From: Porphyrobacter sp. CACIAM 03H1
GTDB taxonomy: Bacteria > Pseudomonadota > Alphaproteobacteria > Sphingomonadales > Sphingomonadaceae
NCBI RefSeq assembly: GCF_002215495.1
Contig: NZ_CP021378.1
Coordinates: 1,362,564-1,426,563 of the forward strand
DNA length: 64,000 nucleotides
Direction: 5' to 3'
Below, one piece after another: positions 56,633 through 64,000 of this stretch (its first letter is position 1; each line of letters starts with the position of its first letter). Both the position numbers and the translations under genes were made by a program. Below the pieces are notes generated by a model. The model did not search any database. It saw only the letters and a list, made by a program, of their open reading frames with translations, and was not told the origin of the DNA.

Positions 56633-57030
56633 GCCGCTTCCTCCCGCAGACGGGCTACCGCCTTCAATTCGATGGAAAAGCCCGAAAGCCAGGTGACGCC
56701 CACCCCGGTAAGGGTTGGATAGGGAGGCTCGCCCCACCACTTCTCGCGCGCGGCGATGAAATGCGGCAGCATCACCTCGGGATCGACCACGTAAACGGTG
56801 AGGTCGACGATGTCGGCGAAGGTGCAACCGGCGGCAGCGAGGACCCCGTCAAGGTTCTCGAAAGCCAGCTCGGCTTGCCGGGCAAGGTCCGGTTCGGGCG
56901 ATCCGTCTTCCCGGCTGCCGACCTGACCTGAGGCGAACAGGAACCCGCCGGAGCGGACCGCCGGCGAATAGCGGAATTGCTCGTAGAGATCCTGCCGACC
57001 GGCCGGAAACACGGCGTCACGCGTGGCCAT
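56629..57030 (-). CDS. RidA-like (YjgF/YER057c) protein lacking the catalytic arginine
   Basis: A 133-residue protein with the RidA fold (LFASGQVGSREDG, QAELAFENLDGVLAAAG, VYVVDPEVMLPHFIAARE). In active RidA deaminases an arginine in PxRS binds the 2-aminoacrylate carboxylate; the matching position here reads YPTLTGV, with Leu107 in place of Arg. It is therefore unlikely to be a 2-aminoacrylate deaminase. It is embedded in the sulfate operon, overlapping cysI by 14 bp and DUF934 by 4 bp. Confidence 0.88.
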   Translation of the reverse strand: MATRDAVFPAGRQDLYEQFRYSPAVRSGGFLFASGQVGSREDGSPEPDLARQAELAFENLDGVLAAAGCTFADIVDLTVYVVDPEVMLPHFIAAREKWWGEPPYPTLTGVGVTWLSGFSIELKAVARLREEAA

Positions 57031-58681
57031 AAAGCGCCTCCTTGAACGGCTCCATGCCGATGCGGCGGTAGGTATCGAGGAAACGCTCTCCGCCGCTGCG
57101 CCGGGCGAGGTAGACGTCGGTGACCTTCTCGACCGCGGCGATCACGCCGTCCTCGTCGAAGCCGGGGCCGGTGATCTTGGCGAGGCTGACGTCCTCGGCC
57201 TCGGAACCGCCGAGCGAGAGCTGGTAGTTCTCGACCCCCTTCTTGTCGACGCCGAGGATGCCGATGTGGCCAGCGTGGTGGTGCCCGCAGGCGTTGATGC
57301 AGCCGGATATCTTGAGCTTCAATTCGCCCACCACCTCGGTCCGGCCCGTCTCGGCGAACCGCTCGGAAATGCGCTGCGCGAGCGGGATCGAGCGGGCATT
57401 GGCGAGCGAGCAATAGTCGAGGCCCGGGCAGGCGATGATGTCCTCGATCGTGTCCATGTTGGCCGCGCCGAGGCCGGCCGCGTCGAGCGCCTGCCACACC
57501 GTCGGAAGGTCCGCGATCCGCACATGCGGCAGCAGCAGGTTCTGCGTGTGCATCACCCTGAGTTCGTCGAACGAGTATTCGCGGGCGAGGCGAGCCACGA
57601 CGCGCATCTGTTCGGAGGTCGCATCGCCGGGGATGCCGCCTGCGGGCTTGAGGCTGATCACCGCCGAGACGTAGCCCGGTGCCTTGTGGGCGTGGGTGTT
57701 GCGGCGGACCCATTGCCCGAACGCGCTGCCCTGACCGCCGTTGGCTTCGAGCATCGTCGAGAGGCTATGTGTCTCGACCTCGCCCGACACGAACGGGGGA
57801 GGGGCGAAGTGTGCGGCGATCCGCGCCAACTCCTCGTGCGGCGGCTCGACGCCGACCGAGAGCAGGTGCGCGAATTCCTCCTCGACCTGGCGGACATACT
57901 CCGCAGCGCCGAGTTCGTGGACGAGGATCTTGATCCGCGCCTTGTACTTGTTGTCGCGCCGGCCGTAGCGGTTGTAGACCCGCAGGCAGGCCTCGGCATA
58001 GGTGATGAACTGGTCGATCGGCACGAAGTCGCGGATCAGCGGGGCGACCATCGGGGTGCGGCCCATGCCGCCGCCGGCGTAGAACTCGGCACCGATCTCC
58101 CCGTCACGCTTCACGATGCGCACGCCGATGTCGTGGAGCCGCATCGCCGCGCGATCCTTCTCGCTCGCGATCACCGCGATCTTGAACTTGCGGGGGAGGT
58201 AGGTGAACTCCGGGTGGAAGCTCGACCACTGGCGCATCAGCTCGGCATAGGGGCGGGGGTCCACCACCTCGTCGGCGGCAGCGCCCGCGAAGTGATCGCT
58301 ACTGATGTTGCGGATGCAGTTGCCGCTGGTCTGGATGGCGTGCATCTCGACCGTTGCGAGGTCCGCGAGAGCGTCGGCGCAATCCTCCAGCTTGATCCAG
58401 TTGTACTGGATGTTCTGCCGCGTGGTGAAATGCCCGTAGCCGCGATCATACTTGTCGGCGATGTCGGCGAGCATCTCCATCTGCCGTGCATCGAGCGTGC
58501 CATAGGGGATCGCGACGCGCAGCATATAGGCGTGGAGCTGGAGATAGAGCCCGTTCATCAGCCGCAGCGGCTTGAACTGGTCCTCGGTCAGCTTGCCTTC
58601 GAGGCGGCGGCGGGCCTGATCGCGGAATTCGGCGACGCGGGCATCGACTATCGCCTGATCGTAGGAATCGTAACGGTACAT
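57017..58681 (-). CDS. cysI: Assimilatory sulfite (nitrite) reductase hemoprotein
   Basis: A 554-residue siroheme and [4Fe-4S] enzyme reducing sulfite to sulfide. The cluster and siroheme cysteines are Cys418, Cys424 (ACPGLDYC) and Cys461, Cys465 (SGCINACGHH). NIQYNWIKLED and GNCIRNISSDH are siroheme-binding. The operon context (cysH, cobA) identifies it as sulfite rather than nitrite reductase. ATG at 58681 overlaps the stop of the exported-protein gene. Confidence 0.96.
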   Translation of the reverse strand: MYRYDSYDQAIVDARVAEFRDQARRRLEGKLTEDQFKPLRLMNGLYLQLHAYMLRVAIPYGTLDARQMEMLADIADKYDRGYGHFTTRQNIQYNWIKLEDCADALADLATVEMHAIQTSGNCIRNISSDHFAGAAADEVVDPRPYAELMRQWSSFHPEFTYLPRKFKIAVIASEKDRAAMRLHDIGVRIVKRDGEIGAEFYAGGGMGRTPMVAPLIRDFVPIDQFITYAEACLRVYNRYGRRDNKYKARIKILVHELGAAEYVRQVEEEFAHLLSVGVEPPHEELARIAAHFAPPPFVSGEVETHSLSTMLEANGGQGSAFGQWVRRNTHAHKAPGYVSAVISLKPAGGIPGDATSEQMRVVARLAREYSFDELRVMHTQNLLLPHVRIADLPTVWQALDAAGLGAANMDTIEDIIACPGLDYCSLANARSIPLAQRISERFAETGRTEVVGELKLKISGCINACGHHHAGHIGILGVDKKGVENYQLSLGGSEAEDVSLAKITGPGFDEDGVIAAVEKVTDVYLARRSGGERFLDTYRRIGMEPFKEALYGHA

Positions 58682-59130
58682 CAGCGGGTTCCAGTCAGAA
58701 CGGGGAGGCGCTCGGTGCCGAGGATGGTGCCGAGCTCGCGCAGGGTCTTGCCCTCGACCGGCACCACCTCGTGCGCGGCGCGGATCGCCTCGAAGGCGGT
58801 GCGGGTGGCGGGATCGTCGTAACCAGCCGGGGTGGGGTAGCCGACTTCGACCAGTAGGTCCCACTCGCCGTCCGGGGCGGGGTTGGCGATCAGGCGGTAG
58901 GAGGTGAACAGGCCCTGCTCGACCGCCTTGGCGTCCATCGCGAACCAGTTGAGATGGATAAAGGCGGTGAGGTTGGCGCGCTCGCCCGGCAGCGCCTTGA
59001 GGCGGGTCCACTCGACCACCATCGTGGTGCGTGCCTGTGCAGGTGCGGGCGCGGTTTCGGCGACGGCGGGCGCGGCGGCGAAGGCGAAGGCCGAGGCGAT
59101 GGCGGCGGGGGTGATGCCGGAGCCGCGCAT
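58681..59130 (-). CDS. Exported protein of unknown function inside the cys operon
   Basis: A 149-residue protein with a signal (about 1-25, Ala-rich, cleavage near AVAE). The rest (about 32-149) has MVVEWTRLKALPGERANL, AFIHLNWFAMDAKAVEQGLF and LLVEVGYPTPAGYDD, a pattern vaguely like dimeric alpha-beta-barrel domains. No family is certain. It overlaps cysI (four bases) and DUF2849 (ATGA), so it is fully coupled to sulfate assimilation although it is predicted to act outside the cytoplasm. Confidence 0.78.
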   Translation of the reverse strand: MRGSGITPAAIASAFAFAAAPAVAETAPAPAQARTTMVVEWTRLKALPGERANLTAFIHLNWFAMDAKAVEQGLFTSYRLIANPAPDGEWDLLVEVGYPTPAGYDDPATRTAFEAIRAAHEVVPVEGKTLRELGTILGTERLPVLTGTR

Positions 59131-59429
59131 CAGATCACCCAGTCCCAGCCGGTCTTCTGTGCGGTCGGCACGGCGAGGTCGCGCCGGACGGTCGGGCCGA
59201 GCGCGCGCACCCGGTCCTTGATATGGGCCGGGCGGACGTGCCCGGCGGCGTCGATGGTGGCCTCGATGGCATAGGGCACGTTGACCCGGCGCGCGGCTTC
59301 CTCGCGGGCGAGGATTTCCTCGGCATCCTCGCCCACATCGACCGCATCGTCGACGAACAGCGACCAGCCGGTGCCGTTCCACCATGTCACCGCGCCGGTG
59401 CGCAGATCGTTGCCGGTGAGGATCTTCAT
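59130..59429 (-). CDS. DUF2849 domain protein
   Basis: A 99-residue protein of DUF2849, typically found between cobA and cysI in alphaproteobacteria. The MKILTGNDLRTGAVTWW start and REEAARRVNVPYAIEATID segment are typical. Role not known. It overlaps cobA by four bases. Confidence 0.9.
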   Translation of the reverse strand: MKILTGNDLRTGAVTWWNGTGWSLFVDDAVDVGEDAEEILAREEAARRVNVPYAIEATIDAAGHVRPAHIKDRVRALGPTVRRDLAVPTAQKTGWDWVI

Positions 59430-60184
59430 TCAGCACTCTCCTGTGCGAGCGCGGCCACGGCAGCGTCCTCGCGTGCGGTGACCTCGCCGATGACGATGAG
59501 GGCGGGGCTCTTCACCGCCTCGCGCTCGACCAGATCGGGCAGCCCCGCGAGCAGCCCGCGCAGCACGCGCATTTCCGGGCGGGCGGCGTTCTCGATCACG
59601 GCGACGGGCATTTCGGGGGCGAGGCCGTCGGCCATCAGCTTCTCGGCGATTTGCGGCGCGGTCGAGACGCCCATGTAGATCACCAGCGTGCGGCCCTTGC
59701 CGGCGAGGCCCGACCAGTCCTGATCGGCGAGGCCCTTGCACTGGCCTGCGACGAAGCTGACGGTGCTCGAGGCTTCGCGGTGGGTGAGGGCGATCTGCGC
59801 CGCGGCCGCCGCGCCGTTGGCGGCGGAAATGCCGGGGACGACCTCGACCGGCACGCCCGCGGCGCGGGCAGCCTCGGCCTCCTCGCCGCCGCGCCCGAAG
59901 ATGAAGGGATCGCCGCCCTTGAGGCGCACCACATCGTTGCCGGCAAGCGCCTCGCGCACCAGCAGGGCGTTGATCTCCTCCTGCGGCATGGTGTGGCGGG
60001 CGCGCTGTTTCGCCACGGAAACCAGGCGCGCGTCGGGGCGGGCGAGGCTCAGGATGTCGGGGCCGATCAGCCCGTCATGGACGATCACCCGCGCGCCCTC
60101 GATCAGGCGGGCGGCGCGCAGGGTGAGGAGGTCCACCGGACCCGGCCCCGCGCCGACGAGAAATATGGTGCCGGTTGTTCGCAT
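59426..60184 (-). CDS. cobA: Uroporphyrinogen-III C-methyltransferase
   Basis: A 252-residue SAM-dependent enzyme making precorrin-2 for siroheme, the cofactor of CysI. FLVGAGPGPVDLLTL, VVRLKGGDPFIFGRGGEEAEA and VVPGISAANGAAA are the family motifs. It heads the sulfate operon; the CysG oxidase/chelatase domain is absent and must be encoded elsewhere. The 67-bp upstream region separates it from mscS on the same strand. Confidence 0.95.
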   Translation of the reverse strand: MRTTGTIFLVGAGPGPVDLLTLRAARLIEGARVIVHDGLIGPDILSLARPDARLVSVAKQRARHTMPQEEINALLVREALAGNDVVRLKGGDPFIFGRGGEEAEAARAAGVPVEVVPGISAANGAAAAAQIALTHREASSTVSFVAGQCKGLADQDWSGLAGKGRTLVIYMGVSTAPQIAEKLMADGLAPEMPVAVIENAARPEMRVLRGLLAGLPDLVEREAVKSPALIVIGEVTAREDAAVAALAQESAE

Positions 60185-60251
60185 GGTGCCGCAGATGGGC
60201 CACCGCGCGCGGGGGTGCCAGCGAGAATGGGTTGGCGGGCGCGTAGCTGAA

Positions 60252-61271
60252 CTATTGCGGGGACGGGGCGGGGTGTTCTCCCAGCGCCGCGATCATCCGG
60301 TCGAGCGCCTCGCTCTGCCTGAGATTGAGATCGCGCTGCGGGAAGGGAATTTCGATCCCGTTGTCGCGGAACAGGCCCCACAGGTTCTTCAGAACCTCGC
60401 TGCGGACATTGCCGACGCCTTCCTCGGGATCGTCGATCCAGCAGTGGATCGTGAAATCGACCGAGCTGTCGCCGAACCCCGTCCACCACACCGTCGGCGG
60501 CGGGGTTTCGAGCACGCGCCGCGCCTTGGCCGCCGCCTCGAGCATCAGCTTTTCCGCGAGCGCCATGTCGGTGTCGTAGGCGACCCCGACCTTGATCTGG
60601 ATGCGCACGTTCCTGGAGGAATAGGACCAGTTCTCGACCTGGTTGATCATCAGGTTCTCGTTGGGGATCAGGTATTCGCGCTCGTCCCGGGTCGTCACGG
60701 AGACCGCGCGGATGCCGATGCGGCGGATCTGGCCGAAGGTCTGCTGCCCGGACTGGTCGGCCACCGCGATCACGTCGCCCGGCTTGATCGACTTGTCCAT
60801 CAACAGGATGATGCCGGAAATCAGGTTGCCGAAGGTCTTCTGCAACCCGAACCCGATGGCGAGGCCGAAGGCGCCCGAGAATATCGTCAGCGCGGTGAGG
60901 TCGATGCCGAGCAGGTCCACACCGACAAGGAAGGTCGTCACCCAGATGACGATGGTGGCGATCTTCTCGGCAAGCACGGCCTGCGTTCCGTCGAGCCCCT
61001 TGATCCGGCGCAGGGCCGCGCGGGTGAGGCGGGTGGCGAGCATCGCCAGGGCGAGCACCAGCAGCACCGCGCCGGCCACGAAGATCACGTCGAAGGCCGA
61101 GACGCGCCAGTCGCCGACTTCGAGCGCGAAGGCATCGAGCCGGTTGACGATGCCGCCGACGGTCTGGCTGCGTTCGGCGATGTCCTCGCGCAGCACGTCG
61201 GCGCCGCCCACCGCCTCGCTGCCGCCGCCGCGGGAGGGCGAGGGCGAGGGCGAGGGCGCGGGAACGATCAC
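60252..61271 (-). CDS. Mechanosensitive ion channel, MscS family
   Basis: A 339-residue membrane protein with three predicted helices (about 60-82, 102-125 and 132-152) and an MscS pore and beta domain: the pore-lining GAFGLAIGFGLQKTFGNLISGIILL, then FGQIRRIGIRAVSVTTRDE and LIPNENLMINQVENWS. The N-terminus has a Pro-Ser repeat. It opens on membrane tension to release osmolytes. GTG at 61271 overlaps the metC stop. Confidence 0.92.
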   Translation of the reverse strand: MIVPAPSPSPSPSRGGGSEAVGGADVLREDIAERSQTVGGIVNRLDAFALEVGDWRVSAFDVIFVAGAVLLVLALAMLATRLTRAALRRIKGLDGTQAVLAEKIATIVIWVTTFLVGVDLLGIDLTALTIFSGAFGLAIGFGLQKTFGNLISGIILLMDKSIKPGDVIAVADQSGQQTFGQIRRIGIRAVSVTTRDEREYLIPNENLMINQVENWSYSSRNVRIQIKVGVAYDTDMALAEKLMLEAAAKARRVLETPPPTVWWTGFGDSSVDFTIHCWIDDPEEGVGNVRSEVLKNLWGLFRDNGIEIPFPQRDLNLRQSEALDRMIAALGEHPAPSPQ

Positions 61272-62458
61272 CCGGCCTGCTCCAGCGCCTGCGCCAGATC
61301 AGCGATCAGGTCATCCGGGTCCTCGAGCCCGATCGCCAGCCGCAGCGCCGGCGCGCCGCCGGTGCCGGGCATGAGGCTGCGGTAGTCCTCGGGCCGGATC
61401 GGCAGGGCGAGGCTCTCGAACCCGCCCCAGGAATAGCCGATGCCGAACAGCTCCAGCGCGTCCGCCACCCGCGCCGAAGCTGCCGGGTCGTCACTCGCCA
61501 GCACGAAGGCGAAGAGGCCGCAGCCGCCGGTGAAATCGCGCCGCCACAGGGCGTGGCCGGGATCGGAGGGGAGCAGCGGGCACGCCACGCGGGCGACCTC
61601 GGGCCGGCCCTCCAGCCACTCGGCCACCTTCAGCGCCGTGCGGGTCTGCGCCTCGAGCCTGACGCCCATCGTCCTCAGACCTCGGGCCGCCAGCGCGGCA
61701 TCGTCGGGCGAGACCACCTGCCCCAGCTCCTGCGAGACGCGCCGCAGCGCCGCATACCAGCGCTTGCCCGCGCTCGCGCTGCCCATCATCAGGTCCGAAT
61801 GGCCGCCGACGTGCTTGGAGAGGCTCATCATCACGATGTCGCAGCCATGATCCAGGGCGGCAAAGCCGAGCGGGCCCGCCCAGGTGTTGTCGATCATGGT
61901 CACCGCGCCTTGCGCCCGGGCGACGGCGGCGAGCGCGGGGACGTCGCACATCTCGAAGGTGAGGCTGCCCGGGGCCTCCAGCCACACCGCGCGCACCGGC
62001 CGGTCGAACAGCGCCTCGTAGGCGGCAAGGTCGCGCGGGTCGAAGAAGTCGGTCGTCACCCCCAGCCGCGCCAGCAGGCCCGTCGCCATGCTGCGGGTGG
62101 GATCATAGGCGTTGTCGGCCATCAGCAGCCGGTCGCCCGGCTTCAGCACGGCCAGCATGCACCCCGCGATCGCCGCCACGCCGCTCGGCCAGAGCACCGT
62201 GCCGTGCGCGCCGCGTTCGAGCTGGGTCAGCGCCTCGGCGAGCGCCCACTGGGTCGGCGCGCCGCGCCTGCCGTAGAAGAATTGCCCGTCGGCATTGTTG
62301 CCGCCCGCCGCGTGGCGATCGGCGTCGCAGTCGTAGAGATGGGTCGAGCCGCGCCACACCGGCGGGTTGACCACCGGCCCTGTCCACTCCTTGCGCCGCC
62401 CGCCGCGCACGAGGCGGGTCGCGGGCTTCAGGTGCTTCTCGTCTCCACCGCCGCTCAT
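61268..62458 (-). CDS. metC: Cystathionine beta-lyase (PLP-dependent, MetC type)
   Basis: A 396-residue Cys/Met metabolism PLP enzyme. The PLP lysine is in MSLSKHVGGHSDLMMG; YGRRGAPTQWALAEAL and the IDNTWAGPLGF aspartate motif are present. It converts cystathionine to homocysteine, pyruvate and ammonia. The subgroup (SxTHLYDCD, WGGFESL) matches MetC rather than MetB or MetZ. ATG at 62458 overlaps the sseA stop (ATGA). Confidence 0.94.
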   Translation of the reverse strand: MSGGGDEKHLKPATRLVRGGRRKEWTGPVVNPPVWRGSTHLYDCDADRHAAGGNNADGQFFYGRRGAPTQWALAEALTQLERGAHGTVLWPSGVAAIAGCMLAVLKPGDRLLMADNAYDPTRSMATGLLARLGVTTDFFDPRDLAAYEALFDRPVRAVWLEAPGSLTFEMCDVPALAAVARAQGAVTMIDNTWAGPLGFAALDHGCDIVMMSLSKHVGGHSDLMMGSASAGKRWYAALRRVSQELGQVVSPDDAALAARGLRTMGVRLEAQTRTALKVAEWLEGRPEVARVACPLLPSDPGHALWRRDFTGGCGLFAFVLASDDPAASARVADALELFGIGYSWGGFESLALPIRPEDYRSLMPGTGGAPALRLAIGLEDPDDLIADLAQALEQAG

Positions 62459-63312
62459 GCCTCGGGCCCCTGCGCCTTGGGGGTGTCGGGATCGGCGCCC
62501 CATTCGCTCCAGCTGCCATCGTAGAGCGCCGTCCTGTCGACGCCCGCCAGGTGCAGCGCGAAGAGCAGGACGCTTGCCGTCACCCCGCTGCCGCAGGTGG
62601 TGACGATCGGCTTGTCGAGATCGACGCCTGCCGCCGCGAAGGCGGCACGGATTTCCGCCGGCGTCCTGTAGGTGCCGTCGGCGTTCAGAACCTCGGTGAA
62701 GGGCACGTTGAGCGCCCCGGGGATGCGCCCCATCGGCAGGCCGTGGACCGGATCGGTGCCGGTGCCATAGACCCGGTCGGCGGAGCGCGCGTCGACCACC
62801 TGTTCCGCCCCGCTGGCGAGATTGGCGAGCATGTCGGCCTTGCTGCGCACCCGGCGCGGGGGCGGCAGGTTGGCGGGGGCGAGCGCCTCACCGTGCTCCG
62901 CCCCGCGCGCCATCGGGTGGCCGGCGGCCCGCCAAGCGGCAAGGCCGCCGTCGAGGATCGCGACATGGCGCCAGCCCATCGCGGTGAGCAGGAACCACGC
63001 CCGCGCGGCGGTGCGGATCGCGCTGTCGTCGTAGAGCACGATGGCGTCCTCCCCGCGCACGCCCAGCAGCGCGAGGCGCGCCGCAAGCTGGTCGGGGGTC
63101 GGCAAGGCATAGGGGACGGGCGAGCCCGCATCGAACAGGCTGGCAAGGCCGAGGAAGCGCGCCCCCGGGATATGCGCGGCGGCGAACTCGGCGGAGGCAT
63201 CGCGCCCGGCGGCGGGCAGGTGGTGCGAGGCATCGAGCACCGCGAGGCCCGGCGCCTCGCAGTTCGCGGCGAGCCACTCGACCGAGACGAGGGCGGAAGG
63301 AAGCGTGGTCAT
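62455..63312 (-). CDS. sseA: 3-mercaptopyruvate sulfurtransferase
   Basis: A 285-residue protein with tandem rhodanese domains (about 7-130 and 155-275). The catalytic cysteine lies in TTCGSGVTAS near the C-terminus; CGSG(V/I)TA indicates mercaptopyruvate rather than thiosulfate specificity. It is co-transcribed with metC and mscS, linking cysteine catabolism and transsulfuration. Confidence 0.94.
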   Translation of the reverse strand: MTTLPSALVSVEWLAANCEAPGLAVLDASHHLPAAGRDASAEFAAAHIPGARFLGLASLFDAGSPVPYALPTPDQLAARLALLGVRGEDAIVLYDDSAIRTAARAWFLLTAMGWRHVAILDGGLAAWRAAGHPMARGAEHGEALAPANLPPPRRVRSKADMLANLASGAEQVVDARSADRVYGTGTDPVHGLPMGRIPGALNVPFTEVLNADGTYRTPAEIRAAFAAAGVDLDKPIVTTCGSGVTASVLLFALHLAGVDRTALYDGSWSEWGADPDTPKAQGPEA

Positions 63313-63361
63313 GCCCGCGACCCTAGCGTCCCCCGGTCGCCGGTGCAAAGGGCGAGGGGGC

Positions 63362-64000
63362 TCAGGCAGCGGCGGAGGCAGGCGGAAGCGCGATGGCCTG
63401 TGCGACCAGCCCGGCGAGCGCCCCCGGCGGCACGTCGAGCGGGATCGGGTGGACGCGGCCGCTGGCCGAGGGCGTGCCGACCACGAAGCTGCGGGCGAGC
63501 GGGCGCTGGCCCTCGCCCTCCAGCGTGACATGGACGAGCGGCACGAACAGCGGGGTCGTGCCCTGCCGCAGCGGAGCGATGGCCGATAGCGGGAGCTGCA
63601 CCGTGCCGGTGATGCTGCGCGCCTGATGCGGGCCGATACGCGCGATGCTCTGGAGCGCCTGCGCGCTGCCCGCCGAGGGGGCATTGCCCGCCCCGCTCGC
63701 CCGCGCGCAGGCGAGCTGGAGCGCGAGCGCAAGGTCGTTCACCGCGCGCTCGGAGCGGTTGGCGATCGCGAGCCGGTATTCGAGCGTGAACATCATCAGG
63801 CTGCGGGTCGCGGCGGTGATCTCCAGCGTGAGGTCGAGGCGCGGAAGGTCGGCGGCAGGGGGCGCGGCGGCGCTTTCCCGCTCGGCTGCGGCAGCGGGCG
63901 CGGCGAGGCGCAGCGGGCGCGCCTTGCGCCGCCGCCATGCGAGCGCGCCGCCGCCCAGCAGCGCCAGCGCGCCGAGCCCGCCTGCGGCAAAGGGCCACCA
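63362..64000 (-). CDS. Single-pass membrane protein of unknown function (5'-truncated by window)
   Basis: The last 212 codons of a gene that enters from the window edge; the frame is open through base 64000. A transmembrane segment (FAAGGLGALALLGGGALAW) is followed by RRRKARP, placing the remainder in the cytoplasm, then an Ala-rich linker and a beta-rich domain (LDLTLEITAATRSLMMFTLEYRLAIANRS) with GTVQLPLSAI and FVPLVHVTLEGEGQRP. I do not recognise it; the arrangement suggests a larger exported N-terminal part outside the window. Confidence 0.75.
   Translation of the reverse strand, partial: WWPFAAGGLGALALLGGGALAWRRRKARPLRLAAPAAAAERESAAAPPAADLPRLDLTLEITAATRSLMMFTLEYRLAIANRSERAVNDLALALQLACARASGAGNAPSAGSAQALQSIARIGPHQARSITGTVQLPLSAIAPLRQGTTPLFVPLVHVTLEGEGQRPLARSFVVGTPSASGRVHPIPLDVPPGALAGLVAQAIALPPASAAA

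Overview
The window is a GC-rich (roughly two thirds G+C) chromosomal segment of an alphaproteobacterium, most likely of the order Sphingomonadales (Erythrobacteraceae or Sphingomonadaceae). The grounds are the gene content and order, the dispersed palindromic repeats, the proC/obgE/proB and ccmAB arrangements and the protein character. This placement is inferred from reading, not from a database search. I see no plasmid, integron or CRISPR signature and no complete prophage or insertion sequence. Most of the segment is core genome.

Layout. 1-8.5 kb is accessory and envelope-related: the 3' end of tamB, a solitary GH24 lysozyme, an XRE regulator/membrane-protein pair preceded by three tandem palindromes, a 1213-residue autotransporter serine protease, a Na+/Ca2+ antiporter and an overlapping pair of exported unknowns. 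8.5-17.6 kb is housekeeping: the glnB-glnA operon with a sigma-54-type promoter and a possible NtrC site, argC, an SH3 protein, an M17 aminopeptidase, map, ccmAB and phhB. 17.6-23.1 kb holds an SDR enzyme, a small AT-richer islet with an orphan gene, an AlkA-like glycosylase, a ferredoxin, a cysteine synthase and two envelope proteins.

23.5-42.8 kb is a complete division and cell-wall (dcw) cluster, all on the plus strand: mraZ-rsmH-ftsL-ftsI-murE-murF-mraY-murD-ftsW-murG-murC-murB-ddlB-ftsQ-ftsA-ftsZ. Most junctions overlap by 1-4 bases. The murB/ddlB junction is interrupted by a palindromic repeat. ftsZ has its own upstream region with a perfect DnaA-box match and a promoter-like sequence. 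A TPR-SPOR protein, a YbjN protein, proC and a Bax-inhibitor-1 protein with a structured leader (possibly the ybhL motif) follow.

48-52 kb has tRNA-Ala(CGC), then a cobalamin riboswitch driving btuB, a small membrane protein and a BtuF-like protein with no signal peptide. No BtuC or BtuD permease or ATPase gene lies alongside. 52-55.3 kb has obgE, proB and an NAD-dependent epimerase. 55.4-60.2 kb (minus strand) is a tightly coupled sulfate-assimilation operon, cobA-DUF2849-exported unknown-cysI-RidA-like-DUF934-cysH. The RidA-like member lacks the catalytic arginine. 60.2-63.3 kb (minus) is sseA-metC-mscS, and the window ends in a truncated membrane-protein gene.

Three families of short interspersed palindromic repeats punctuate the core genes, mostly between convergent genes or between operon segments. 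The best candidates for something undescribed are the riboswitch-controlled btuB/small-membrane-protein/cytosolic-BtuF set, the Arg-less RidA paralogue with an exported unknown inside the cys operon, the triple-palindrome regulator/membrane pair, and the exported pair at 6.8-8.5 kb.
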